Positions 15,844 through 24,253 of a stretch of 64,000 nucleotides of DNA are shown here, one piece after another; within the stretch, counting starts at the first letter, position 1; each line of letters begins with the position of its first letter. Source of the stretch: Eggerthella sinensis (lineage in GTDB: Bacteria > Actinomycetota > Coriobacteriia > Coriobacteriales > Eggerthellaceae); the NCBI RefSeq assembly GCF_003339815.1, contig NZ_PPTT01000013.1:1-64000 (forward strand), written 5' to 3'. The translations under genes and the position numbers were made by a program. Under the pieces are notes generated by a model. The model did not search any database, was not told where the DNA came from, and was given only the letters and a program-made list of their open reading frames with translations.

Positions 15844-17412
15844 ATGCGAGCAAAGAATATCGGCATGGCGGCCACCGTGGCAACCTGCGCGGCGCTCGTC
15901 GCGCTGTGCGCGGGATGCACGCAGCCGGCGGAAGAAACGACGCCGGACCCTGCGGTGGTTGAGCAGTACCTGCCCGAGGTCATCGAGCAGGACGACGGCA
16001 CGCGCATTCAGCGCACGCCCACCGAGGGCGCGGTGACGACAGCCCTCGACACGTCGTACACGTACCACCTGCCCACCGACACCGTGCCGTACAACACCTA
16101 TTACGTCAAGGCCGACGAGAAGGGATGCAACTCCTGCCACGACGACTTGGCGCAAACGCTGGCCGACATGGACTATCCGCACGTTGACCTGCGGAATTCC
16201 TACGGCATTCAAACCACCGTGCAAATGTGCAAAGACTGCCACACGTTCGGGTACGGTTACCAGACGAATCAGAACTCGTTCGGCACGCTCATCCACGGCA
16301 TCCACGACACTACCGACAAGGCCGAGTGCTGGAACTGCCACGTGGGCACCGGCAGCGGCGAGGGCATGGAGCTGTGGGACGAGGCGAAGCACACGCAGCT
16401 GCGCGGCATCACGCCGGTGGCCGAGGTGACGGGCGACTTCTCGTACAACCAGGACAAGACCACGCCGGTGGACGAGCTGTTCGACTTCGGCTGGGACTAC
16501 TTCGACCTGGACTACCTGCGCACCGAGAACACGCAGAACAACGTGCCGCTTGACCAGGGCATGTTCGACGATTGGACCATCACGGTAAGCGGCGCGGTGG
16601 ATCGTGAGGTCACCTACACCCTGCCCGAGCTCATCGCGAAGTACGCGAGCGAGACGAAGCCGCTCACCTTCCACTGCACGCTCAATCCCACGGGCGGCCC
16701 GCTCATCGGAAATGCGGTGTACACGGGCATCCCGCTGAGCGACCTGCTGAACGAGGCGGGTCTGAGCGCCGACGCGGGCGCGTTCACCTTCATCGCACCT
16801 GACGGTTTCACCGAATCGCTCATGATGGACAACTTCACCGAAGCCTATATCTGCTATGAAATCGACGGGGAGCCGCTGCCGTGGAAGCAGGGTTATCCGG
16901 TGCAGCTCATCGTCCCGCATTCGGGGGCGCCGGCAAGCGTGAAGCAAATTTCCGACATCGTGGTGAACACCACCGAGGAGGCGGCCGATCTGCACGAGTG
17001 GAACGGGTGGCCGAAGGAAACCGACGGCACCGCGTACTACACCACCGAAGGCTGGCCCTTCACCGACTACAACGGGTACCAGAACAAGCCGAACGTCTCG
17101 CTGTTCGATTTCCAGGAAGGCCAGATCATCGAGACGAACAAGCCGTACACGTTCAGCGGGTACGCCACGGCGTGGGACGAGCAGATCGCCGGTGTGGAGT
17201 TCTCCATGGACGGCGGCGTCACCTGGACGCGGTTCGATACGCCGAACGTGAACAAGGACAACTGGGTCATCTGGAATTTCACGTACACGCCCGACACCGA
17301 TTCGGCCTACGTGCTGTCCATCCGCTCCGTCACGACGGAGGGCGCGGTTACGCAGGAGCCCATCGAAGTCATGTTCAACGCTCAGGCGAAGCAAGGGGAG
17401 GTGCACTCATGA
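15844..17412 (+). CDS. Lipoprotein: triple-haem cytochrome c fused to sulfite-oxidase-type domain
   Basis: This 522-residue protein is exported and probably lipid-anchored at Cys25 (LCAGC). Residues 90-170 hold three CxxCH haem sites (CNSCH 95-99, CKDCH 129-133, CWNCH 162-166) with further histidines as possible ligands. Residues about 240-400 match the molybdopterin-binding fold of sulfite oxidase and YedY, with Cys278 (FHCTLNP) in the position of the molybdenum ligand and YTGIPLSDLL following. Residues about 420-515 match the dimerisation domain (SMDGGVTWTRFD). The start at 15844 follows GGAGGAGAGG; an ATG at 15817 lacks it. The fusion suggests direct electron transfer from the molybdenum site to haem. 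The substrate is unknown. Confidence 0.8.
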   Translation: MRAKNIGMAATVATCAALVALCAGCTQPAEETTPDPAVVEQYLPEVIEQDDGTRIQRTPTEGAVTTALDTSYTYHLPTDTVPYNTYYVKADEKGCNSCHDDLAQTLADMDYPHVDLRNSYGIQTTVQMCKDCHTFGYGYQTNQNSFGTLIHGIHDTTDKAECWNCHVGTGSGEGMELWDEAKHTQLRGITPVAEVTGDFSYNQDKTTPVDELFDFGWDYFDLDYLRTENTQNNVPLDQGMFDDWTITVSGAVDREVTYTLPELIAKYASETKPLTFHCTLNPTGGPLIGNAVYTGIPLSDLLNEAGLSADAGAFTFIAPDGFTESLMMDNFTEAYICYEIDGEPLPWKQGYPVQLIVPHSGAPASVKQISDIVVNTTEEAADLHEWNGWPKETDGTAYYTTEGWPFTDYNGYQNKPNVSLFDFQEGQIIETNKPYTFSGYATAWDEQIAGVEFSMDGGVTWTRFDTPNVNKDNWVIWNFTYTPDTDSAYVLSIRSVTTEGAVTQEPIEVMFNAQAKQGEVHS

Positions 17413-18254
17413 TGAACACGGGAAAGAAGCTCGCGGGTTTGGTGGCGGGCGGTGCCCTGGTGGTTTCGGCGGCGCCTGCCGCGCAGCTTGCGCTCGCAAG
17501 CGAGCGGTCGGCGCTCGACGGCGGCGGCGCGGCGTGCGCGGTGCAAGCCGGGGAAGACCTGGGTGCGGCGGTGTCCGAGCAGATGCGCGTCAGCATTGAG
17601 AACGTGCAGGGAACCTTCGCTTGGAATCAAGGTGTGTCCGCTGACAACGCAACGCTCTCGCAGGCGCTCTACCAGGGGTCGAAGTACCTCTGCGGCGCGC
17701 AAGGGGCCGAGGGCGTGTCGGACGAGGGCGCATCGGATGAGGGCGCGTCGAGCGAACGCGTCCCGAGCATTCGATTCATCCGCGTGACGGGCGACGTGAG
17801 CCACGCGTTCACCGCGTCGGTTGACGACTTCGTCAAGAAGGCCCCGGTGCAGAAGGTGATGGGTTGCACGTGCTCGGGTAACCCGGCCGACGGCCGGGCC
17901 AGCGCGAACGCCGAGGTGGGAGGCTTTCAGCTGGCGGCCCTCATCAACGAGGCCGATCCGCTCGAGGGCGCGAACACCATCACGTTCACGTCGGCGGACG
18001 GCTACGAGGTGGCGCTGCCGCTGAAGTACGTGACGCAGCGCTACTGCCTCGTGGTGACCACGGTGAACGGCGAGGATGCGGCACAGGCCATCGGGTGCGC
18101 GAATCAGCTTTGGCTCGGTTCGACCGCCGCGCGTGCCTATGCGCGCGATGTGGTGGCAATCTCCATCACGAAGGAAGCCGAGCCGCCGGCCGCACCGGGG
18201 GCGAGCCCTGACGCGAACGTGCCGAACGTGGGCGTGACGAAGGGCGCGGCATGA
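17409..18254 (+). CDS. Exported sulfite-oxidase-like molybdopterin protein
   Basis: This 281-residue protein has a signal peptide (cleavage likely after ALA, residue 30) and a low-complexity acidic insert near 100-117 (VSDEGASDEGAS). The rest resembles the molybdopterin fold of the sulfite oxidase family, with MGCTCSGNP (Cys153/155) where the metal-ligand Cys is expected, and FQLAALINEAD and VALPLKYVTQRYCLVV matching the later strands. It lacks the C-terminal dimerisation domain, which is encoded separately by the next gene. Its start overlaps the previous stop (ATGA), as does the next gene's start with its own stop. Whether it binds cofactor is uncertain. Confidence 0.7.
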   Translation: MMNTGKKLAGLVAGGALVVSAAPAAQLALASERSALDGGGAACAVQAGEDLGAAVSEQMRVSIENVQGTFAWNQGVSADNATLSQALYQGSKYLCGAQGAEGVSDEGASDEGASSERVPSIRFIRVTGDVSHAFTASVDDFVKKAPVQKVMGCTCSGNPADGRASANAEVGGFQLAALINEADPLEGANTITFTSADGYEVALPLKYVTQRYCLVVTTVNGEDAAQAIGCANQLWLGSTAARAYARDVVAISITKEAEPPAAPGASPDANVPNVGVTKGAA

Positions 18255-18538
18255 TTGGGACCGTGCTCGGCACGGCGGGGAAGCCGGTGTGCGTGGAAGG
18301 CTACGCGCAGGACTTCGGCGTGCCCGTCGATGCCGTGCAGTTCTCGTGCGACGGCGGGGCTACTTGGACGTCGTACGAGACGCCGGGCATGGACCCCGAT
18401 TGCAACGTGAACTGGTCGTTCTCGTTCACGCCGCCGATGGAGGGTCGCTACGAGCTGCTCGTGCGCGCCGTGCGCCCCGACGGGCGCGCCACGCCCCAGC
18501 CGGCGCGCGTCGAGCTGGACATCGCTCCCGCGCGCTAG
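18251..18538 (+). CDS. Stand-alone molybdenum-oxidoreductase dimerisation domain
   Basis: The 95-residue product aligns with the C-terminal immunoglobulin-like domain of sulfite oxidases (FSCDGGATWTSYETPG, NWSFSFTPPMEGRYELLVRA). It has no signal peptide and no other domain. The ATG overlaps the upstream stop (ATGA), so the two are translated together. A simple reading is that an ancestral gene was split; the two parts may still assemble, but without a leader this piece could stay in the cytoplasm. An upstream nonsense or frameshift mutation that broke one gene into two is the alternative. Confidence 0.65.
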   Translation: MIGTVLGTAGKPVCVEGYAQDFGVPVDAVQFSCDGGATWTSYETPGMDPDCNVNWSFSFTPPMEGRYELLVRAVRPDGRATPQPARVELDIAPAR

Positions 18539-18550
18539 CGCCATGCCGCA

Positions 18551-18598
18551 CCCCGAGGCGCCCGCGATCCCCCGCGGGCGCCTCGGGGTCGGGGGCTT
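18551..18598 (+). terminator. Terminator of the respiratory operon
   Basis: A perfect 16-bp GC-rich stem (18551-18566 with 18573-18588) and 6-base loop end the operon. Only a short T-run (CTTTA at 18596-18600) follows. Confidence 0.8.
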
Positions 18599-18775
18599 TA
18601 GGATTGTGCAGAAATCACCGAAATGTTGCGGTGCGGTCGGTTGAATCTTCCTCATGGGGATGTTTGCGCGCGTTTCCCCAGGTCGTGTATTCTCGGCTGG
18701 ACGAAGCAGGTAAAAATACGTCACATTTCGGTACTTTTTGCACAAGGGGGAAGCGCTTGGGTAATGCGAAGGAAT

Positions 18776-18988
18776 TTACAGCCCTCGGAAGAGCTCTTCG
18801 AGCGTGATGCCGAAACCGTCGGCGATTTTGTCTATGGTCGCCAGGGTTACGTTCTTGTCTCCGGATTCGAGATGTCCGACGTATGAATAGTGAAACCCCA
18901 AATAGTCGGCGCATTGCACTTGCGTCCAGCCGTGCTCTTCGCGCAGCTCTTTGATTCGTAAGCCAAGTTTTTTCGCCGAATTCACCAT
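18776..18988 (-). CDS. Small XRE-family regulator
   Basis: This 70-residue protein is a single helix-turn-helix domain (LRIKELREEHGWTQVQCADY, then HYSYVGHLESGDKNVTL), like many stand-alone XRE regulators. No partner toxin motif is seen nearby. The start codon lies only 26 bases from the start of the divergent gene, and no ribosome site precedes it, so the mRNA may be leaderless. It probably controls itself and the divergent neighbour. Confidence 0.75.
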   Translation of the reverse strand: MVNSAKKLGLRIKELREEHGWTQVQCADYLGFHYSYVGHLESGDKNVTLATIDKIADGFGITLEELFRGL

Positions 18989-19014
18989 ATATCAAAGCTA
19001 CGCGAGGGAGTAAA

Positions 19015-19491
19015 ATGTTCTCTGTCCTAACCGTCAGATTTTCCCTAATTGAGATATGGGCGTGTATGAACCGACTATTCCCCCTCCATCCGTGCGTTCT
19101 CGCTCGCCGCGACAATCCGTTCAGATGCGAGTGGCCTCGCGAGAAGGATGGCGACGGACGTTGCTCGATCTGCCGCGCAGCGATGCGCGACGACGTGTGG
19201 CGAGCGCTGGTTGAGGGCGATCGGTCGTTTGCAGAATTCGTTTTAACGGAAGACTTGCTGCTCGAGCATGGTTTTCAGGTGGGGGAATACCGAGGAACGA
19301 TTCCCGGCGACCCGGTGTATGCGCTCGTGAAGTCGAAGTCTGCGTACCTCGTCGACCCGGGAGATTGCGTCATCACTCCCATCGCCGACGGAAGGTACGC
19401 GCTCGATGCGGTCTTGTCTGCTGACGCGGGTTATGCTGCCGAGTGCGACGATCTTACCCAGGCGTGGCAGCTGGTTCGTCCGTTTCTCTAG
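19015..19491 (+). CDS. Hypothetical protein, divergent from the XRE regulator
   Basis: This 158-residue protein is not recognised. It has two cysteine pairs in the N-terminal third (FRCEW and RCSICRAAM), a middle acidic part and LVDPGDCVITPIADGRYALD near the C-terminus. The start at 19015 follows GAGGGAG with good spacing; the ATG at 19066 (MNRLFPL) is the alternative and gives a more natural N-terminus. It converges with the MerR gene, sharing 4 bases at the stops. Confidence 0.5.
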   Translation: MFSVLTVRFSLIEIWACMNRLFPLHPCVLARRDNPFRCEWPREKDGDGRCSICRAAMRDDVWRALVEGDRSFAEFVLTEDLLLEHGFQVGEYRGTIPGDPVYALVKSKSAYLVDPGDCVITPIADGRYALDAVLSADAGYAAECDDLTQAWQLVRPFL

Positions 19492-20360
19492 TCCAGCAGA
19501 ATGGGGAGTTCGAGCTTGTAGAGCATCTCGCGGCCTTCGAAGTGGAAGGCGGGGGTCTCGGCGATGATCTCGCCGTAGTAGTCGCCCGCCACGGTTAGGC
19601 CGTGCTGCTCGGCGTAATCGAGCAGGGCGTTCAGGCCGCTGATCTCGGAGTTGCGGTGACCCTCGTCGGAGTAGCTCTGCTTGTACAGGGTGAGGTAGTC
19701 GCCCGCGGGCACCACGCCGGCGCCGTACGTCCGCGCCACCTGATCGTTGTCGATGAGGATGAACGACGCGTCCAGCACGAAGGCGCGCTGCTTGAGGTTT
19801 TCCTGCGCGATACGGCACCCCACGTGGTGAAACAGCGAGGGCGGCAAGTTGTGGTCGAGCATGTAGCGCTTCGTCATGCGCAAGTTGAGCTCCCACTCCT
19901 TCAGAAAATGCACGACGTCGTTGTCGAGCACCCGCGCGCTCTCGTTGAAGATGTCGAACGACAGCGCGTGTCGCTCGGGCAGGTGCTCGAGGATGACGGT
20001 GTCGAAGAGGGGCCGGTTCGAGTAGCGGCGGTAGTTGTCCAAGAGCTGCGAGGCGTTCTGCCGCGCGATGGACAGCCGCAGGATTTCTGCATCGATGGCG
20101 GCGCGGTGCTCCTCGAGCAGTTTCACGAGGCTGGCGGAATCGTCGTCGAGCAGCTTCTTGATCTCGGCGAGCGAGATGCCGAGGCTCTGCAGCTGCTGAA
20201 TCATGTCGATGGTGGAGCACTGATCGTACGCGTAGTACCGGTACCCCGTCTCCTCGTCGACGCGCACGGGTTCCAACAGCCCTATCTCGTGGTACAGCCG
20301 CAGCGTCTTCTTGGTGATGCAGTTAAGCTCGGCCATCGTGCCGGTTGGCAGATCGTCCAT
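19488..20360 (-). CDS. MerR-family regulator with effector-binding domain
   Basis: This 290-residue regulator has a MerR winged helix at residues about 8-75 (TKKTLRLYHEIGLLEPVRVD, GYRYYAYDQ), a dimerisation helix, and a C-terminal GyrI-like domain of about 150 residues that would bind small molecules. The family activates promoters with long spacers by twisting DNA. Its target is not evident; the apbE gene follows downstream on the same strand upstream in map order, with 46 bases between. No MerR-type operator is seen in that gap. Confidence 0.8.
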   Translation of the reverse strand: MDDLPTGTMAELNCITKKTLRLYHEIGLLEPVRVDEETGYRYYAYDQCSTIDMIQQLQSLGISLAEIKKLLDDDSASLVKLLEEHRAAIDAEILRLSIARQNASQLLDNYRRYSNRPLFDTVILEHLPERHALSFDIFNESARVLDNDVVHFLKEWELNLRMTKRYMLDHNLPPSLFHHVGCRIAQENLKQRAFVLDASFILIDNDQVARTYGAGVVPAGDYLTLYKQSYSDEGHRNSEISGLNALLDYAEQHGLTVAGDYYGEIIAETPAFHFEGREMLYKLELPILLD

Positions 20361-20406
20361 GCTTCCCCCTCCCCCTCAAGCACCCCCTATTTTACTCGAA
20401 GAAACC

Positions 20407-21333
20407 CTAGGTAAGCAGCTGAAACGGTACCTCGGTGCCAATGCCCGACGTGGCCAGGACGTCGCCTTCGTTCGCCACCACCACCGCTTCGAGCGACGGG
20501 TGCTGCTCGGCGAACGCGAGCGCCCGATCGGCACCCATGATGACGAGCGCGGTGGTATATCCGTCCGCGTCGAGCGACGTCGGCGCCACCACGGTAGCGC
20601 TCAGCACGTCGGTGTGCGCGGGGAAGCCCGTGCGCGGGTCGAGGATGTGGTGGAACAGGGTGCCGTCCTGCTCGAACGCGCGCTCGTAGATGCCGCTCGT
20701 CACCACCGACCCGTCGCGCACGGCAAGGGTGGCGAACGAGTCGAGCAGGGGCAGCTCGTGGGAGGGGAGGGGCTTGCGAATGCCGATGCTCCAGGCGCTG
20801 CCGTCGGGCTTGCCGCCCGCCACGGCCACGTTACCGCCGAGGTTGACGAGGGCATGCGACACGCCGCGCTCGCGCAGCAGCGCGAGGATGCCGTCGGCGA
20901 TGTAGCCCTTGGCGATGCCGCCGAGGTCGATGTGCGCCTGCGGGTCGCGCAGGGTGACGGTTTCTCCGTCCACGTGCACCGTGCGGTAATCGACGTGCTG
21001 CAGCGCGTCTGCCACGTCGGCGGGCGTGGGAATGCGGCGCGCCTTGAAATCCCACAGCCGTGTCGTGCTGCCCATGGTGACGTCGAATGCGCCGTCGACC
21101 TCGCGGCAGTAGCGCAGCGCCGTCTCGACGAACGCCGCGAGCTCGGGCGCGACGCGGGTGGGACGCCCCTCGGCGTGATTGAGCCGGTAGAGCTCGCTTG
21201 CGGGATCGACGCGCGACAGCAGCTGCTCGTAGCGGCCGCACAGCGCGACGGCTTCGTCGAGCACGGATTCGTCGTCGGTTTCGGCGCTGATGGTGTTCGT
21301 GGTGTTGAAACGGAAGAACGTGCGCGAAATCAT
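20407..21333 (-). CDS. apbE: FAD:protein FMN transferase (ApbE)
   Basis: This 308-residue enzyme transfers FMN from FAD to a Thr or Ser in the motif (S/T)GA(T/S) of exported flavoproteins. The hallmarks are present: DLGGIAKGYIADGI, then HHILDPRTGFPAHTD and the C-terminal SLDADGYTTALVIMG. No signal peptide is evident, so its location could be cytoplasmic. The start at 21333 follows AAGGGAACGGG. It is divergent from a membrane LuxR gene. The likely substrate is the lipoprotein encoded at 23114, which carries two SGAT motifs, 1.8 kb away. Confidence 0.88.
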   Translation of the reverse strand: MISRTFFRFNTTNTISAETDDESVLDEAVALCGRYEQLLSRVDPASELYRLNHAEGRPTRVAPELAAFVETALRYCREVDGAFDVTMGSTTRLWDFKARRIPTPADVADALQHVDYRTVHVDGETVTLRDPQAHIDLGGIAKGYIADGILALLRERGVSHALVNLGGNVAVAGGKPDGSAWSIGIRKPLPSHELPLLDSFATLAVRDGSVVTSGIYERAFEQDGTLFHHILDPRTGFPAHTDVLSATVVAPTSLDADGYTTALVIMGADRALAFAEQHPSLEAVVVANEGDVLATSGIGTEVPFQLLT

Positions 21334-21427
21334 AGCGATCCCGTTCCCTTCAAGCGTGCGTAATTGAGAGCTTCCTAGTATACTTTCTTCGATGCATGTT
21401 GGAAAGGCGGCGCGGAGGAGCGAGTCT

Positions 21428-22948
21428 ATGGCGCGTAGGGCGCGTGGAGACGGGTCGGACACCAAGCAGCGATTCGATGCGTTCGATACCGCGTCGTTGC
21501 TGGCGTTTTGCGTGAGCGTGCCGCTGTTCGTGCCCGTGCTGACGATGTGGCAGGGCCTGACGGCTTCGACGGCGCCTGCCGCAAGCTCGTTCTTGCCCAT
21601 CGTGCCCTTCGCCAGCGCGGTGCCGCTGTCCGCCATGTTCACGGCCCTCGCCTTCCTGTTCGTGTGCTTGCTGAAAACGGCGCATGCGCGCGTGAGCCGC
21701 ACGATCCTCGTGGTGGCGCTCGCCTGCTACGCGGCGGGCTACGCGCTGCTCGACCTGTGGAGCTCGGGCGTGCTGGGCGGTTCGATGGTGGAAACCGTGT
21801 GCGGTCTGACGCTGGGGTTCGGCGCCGCCGTCATGTGCCTCGTGTGGGTGAGCCGCCTGCGCCTGCTCGAGTTCAAGCGCGCGCTCATGCTGGTGTGGCT
21901 GGCAGCCTGCTGCCTGTTCGCGGCTGCGGCCGGCCTGCCGTTGCTGGGAGCCGATGCGACGAGGGCGGTGCTGAGCGCGACGGCGCTTCTGGCGCTGGTC
22001 GGGTGCGCGCGCCTGTTCTTCCGGCGCGAACACGAGGACGAGCTGGCCACGCAGGTAGGCGTGAACTGGTGGGACGTGTTCGGGCACCTCGACGTGTCGG
22101 TAGTGGAGGGCACGGGCGATTTCAAGACGCCGCTCGCTCGCGCGCTGTTCTTCGTGGTCATGCCGCTTGTCATGCTGCTGTTGTTCGTGGCCGACCACAA
22201 CGTGACGCAGGCGTATGCGTGGCCCGTGCCGCCGTTGGGCCTGGCGGGCGTGCTCACCGTGGTGATCATGGTGCCGCTCGTGCGCTTCAAGACCGACCAA
22301 GCGCTCATCAACTTTTCCTATCGCTTCTTCCTGCCGCTCATGGCCTTCCTGGTGTTTGCCGCAAGCGCGTTCGTCGACCCGCCGTGGCAGCACATGGTGA
22401 TGGTGGTGGGCTCGCTTGCGTTCTGCACCATGTACGCGCTGGTCATGTCGGCCATGCTGGTCACCATGGCGGGCCGCATGCGCTCGCTCGCGCTGCCGGC
22501 CGCCGGCATCATGATCATCGCCGGATGCCTCGTGTGCCTGCTTTCAACCACGCACGTGGACGCGGGACCGCTCAGCGCGTACCAGTACCAGGTGATGCTC
22601 GTGCTGTTCGTCTTGCTGGCCGGCGTGCTCATGATCACGCCGAGTTCGCGGCTGTGGCGCGTGATGCTGGAGGGCATCGAGGCCGTGGAGTCAAACGCGT
22701 TCGACGCGCAGGTGGCGTACGGCCAGCGCTGCGCCGAGCTGGCCGAGGCGTACCACCTCACGGCGCGCGAGGCCGAAATCCTCATCATGCTGGGGCGCGG
22801 CCACACCTCGAGCTTCGTGGCCGACGAGCTGACGGTGGCCGAATCGACCGTGCGCAGCCATCGCAAGAACATTTACCGCAAGCTCGACGTTTCATCGCGC
22901 GAGGAGCTGTTCAAGCTGCTCGACGCGGAAGAAACGGCGGACGAATAG
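21428..22948 (+). CDS. Membrane-bound LuxR-type regulator (next to apbE and the flavoprotein)
   Basis: The 506-residue protein has about twelve predicted membrane helices (residues 20 to about 420) followed by a LuxR helix-turn-helix (LTAREAEILIMLGRGHTSSF, then STVRSHRKNIYRKLDV). No sensory domain other than the membrane part is seen, so the membrane part probably senses the signal or a substrate. The start at 21428 follows GGAGGAG; an ATG at 21392 has no such site. It stands between apbE (divergent) and the FMN lipoprotein, which are its likely targets. Confidence 0.85.
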   Translation: MARRARGDGSDTKQRFDAFDTASLLAFCVSVPLFVPVLTMWQGLTASTAPAASSFLPIVPFASAVPLSAMFTALAFLFVCLLKTAHARVSRTILVVALACYAAGYALLDLWSSGVLGGSMVETVCGLTLGFGAAVMCLVWVSRLRLLEFKRALMLVWLAACCLFAAAAGLPLLGADATRAVLSATALLALVGCARLFFRREHEDELATQVGVNWWDVFGHLDVSVVEGTGDFKTPLARALFFVVMPLVMLLLFVADHNVTQAYAWPVPPLGLAGVLTVVIMVPLVRFKTDQALINFSYRFFLPLMAFLVFAASAFVDPPWQHMVMVVGSLAFCTMYALVMSAMLVTMAGRMRSLALPAAGIMIIAGCLVCLLSTTHVDAGPLSAYQYQVMLVLFVLLAGVLMITPSSRLWRVMLEGIEAVESNAFDAQVAYGQRCAELAEAYHLTAREAEILIMLGRGHTSSFVADELTVAESTVRSHRKNIYRKLDVSSREELFKLLDAEETADE

Positions 22949-23073
22949 GCGCAATGCCGCGTCTCCCCCTTTTCGTTTAGACGTAACAAGCCTGGAAAAC
23001 GGCAAAGTTCCCTCCTTTTGACGATAGATACGCGTTTTGAAAGCTCGTATGGTGGCCCCGTTGTCCACGGAAC

Positions 23074-23097
23074 GTTGGAACGTTGGAATGTTGGAAC
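23074..23097 (+). repeat. Three tandem 8-base repeats (GTTGGAAY)
   Basis: GTTGGAA occurs at 23074, 23082 and 23090, exactly 8 bases apart, in the leader of the flavin lipoprotein gene, ending 17 bases before its ATG. It could be a regulator site or a slippage-prone repeat that alters the leader. Confidence 0.6.
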
Positions 23098-23113
23098 GGC
23101 TAGGGAGGCCATC

Positions 23114-24157
23114 ATGGAACTGCAATTCACGCGTCGTGATTTTCTCAAGGGTAGCATCGTCGTAGCGCTCGGCGCCGCCGGCATGGGCGCGCTCAGCTCC
23201 TGTGCGAGCGCACCTGCTGCAAGCAGCGGTGCCGCCTCGGCAGCGGAAACCGCCGGCGCCGCCGATGCGACCACGTCCGTCACGCTGCACCGCGGCTACG
23301 GCGCCGCGCACGGCGACAAGTGCTTCACGCGTGCCGTGGTGGCCACCGCCGACGACGGCACCATCCTTGCGGTGAGCGTGGACGACTACCAGTTCACCGC
23401 GGTCGATTCGGGCATGGTGGGCGTGCCGAACTCCGACGCGGGCTTCGCCGCCGGATACGCCGAGGGCCAGATGCTCATGTCGAAGGCGCAGAACAACGAG
23501 GCGTATTCCGCCATGATGAAGGAGAAAGCGCAGTCCACCAAGCCGTGGCTGACGTCCATGACCGCCATCGAGGAGTACTGCGTGGGCAAGAAGCCCGCCG
23601 ATCTCAAGAAGGCCGGCATCGACACGGTGTCGGGCGCCACGCTCGTGGACGCTCCGAACTACCTGAAGCTCGTCTCCGAAGTCGCCGAGAGCGGCGACCT
23701 CACCACGCTCGGCTCGTACACGGGCGACGGCTCCGACGTGAAGCTGGGCCAGGTGAACGCTGCCGCGCACGGCGACAAGGCGTTCGCCGAAGCCGTGTCG
23801 CTCGTGCAGGGCGACGTGCTGGTGGCCGCGAGCATCGACGAATTCCAGTTCATGGACGCCTCCACGGCCGGCCTTGTTCCCGTGCCGAACTCCGACGCGG
23901 CGTTCGCCGACGGTTACGCCGAGGGCGTCGAGCTTGCGTCCAAGTCGGTGAACTCCGCCGTCTACAGCGACATGATGAAGGAGAAGGCGCAGGCCACCAC
24001 GCCGTGGCTCACGTCGATGTCCGCCATCGAGTCGTTCCTCGCGGGTCAGAAGATTGCCGACGTGAAGGTGAAGGGCCCCGACGCGGTGTCGGGCGCCACC
24101 CTCGTGGACACCGTCGGGTACGTGGACGCCGCCGTTGCGGCCGCGAAGGCGGTCTAA
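23114..24157 (+). CDS. Lipoprotein with two FMN-attachment domains (PplA-like)
   Basis: This 347-residue exported protein has a Tat leader (TRRDFLKG), a lipobox (LSSC, Cys30) and a linker, then two tandem domains of about 130 residues (about 60-195 and 215-345), each ending in SGAT (173-176 and 326-329). SGAT is the site where ApbE attaches FMN through the Thr. Two such domains on a lipoprotein is the layout of PplA, the extracellular flavin carrier of Listeria. The domains share the phrases VPNSDA, GYAEG and MMKEKAQ. It would carry electrons outside the membrane. It follows a membrane LuxR gene and precedes a riboflavin-uptake-like gene. Confidence 0.82.
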   Translation: MELQFTRRDFLKGSIVVALGAAGMGALSSCASAPAASSGAASAAETAGAADATTSVTLHRGYGAAHGDKCFTRAVVATADDGTILAVSVDDYQFTAVDSGMVGVPNSDAGFAAGYAEGQMLMSKAQNNEAYSAMMKEKAQSTKPWLTSMTAIEEYCVGKKPADLKKAGIDTVSGATLVDAPNYLKLVSEVAESGDLTTLGSYTGDGSDVKLGQVNAAAHGDKAFAEAVSLVQGDVLVAASIDEFQFMDASTAGLVPVPNSDAAFADGYAEGVELASKSVNSAVYSDMMKEKAQATTPWLTSMSAIESFLAGQKIADVKVKGPDAVSGATLVDTVGYVDAAVAAAKAV

Positions 24158-24186
24158 CCCCTTCCGCAGGAAAACGAAGAGCAACG

Positions 24187-24230
24187 TACGGGTGCGACGT
24201 GTCCAAAGATGCGTCGCACCCGTATATAAT
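24187..24230 (+). promoter_or_regulatory. 13-bp inverted repeat followed by TATAAT
   Basis: TACGGGTGCGACG (24187-24199) and its complement at 24212-24224 form a hairpin with a 12-base loop. It lacks a T-run but is followed at once by TATAAT (24225-24230), 24 bases before the next ATG. It may terminate the lipoprotein transcript and be an operator for the next gene. Confidence 0.5.
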
Positions 24231-24253
24231 GGTGGGAAATCTCGGGAGGTGTT

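Noticed and set aside
15247-17406. A 719-codon open frame on the minus strand opposite the cytochrome fusion gene
   Set aside because: It has His- and Arg-rich low-complexity sequence typical of antisense frames in GC-rich DNA and lies fully under two well-supported genes.
24158-24253. An FMN riboswitch before the RibU-like gene
   Set aside because: The gap is too short and lacks the conserved FMN aptamer sequence.
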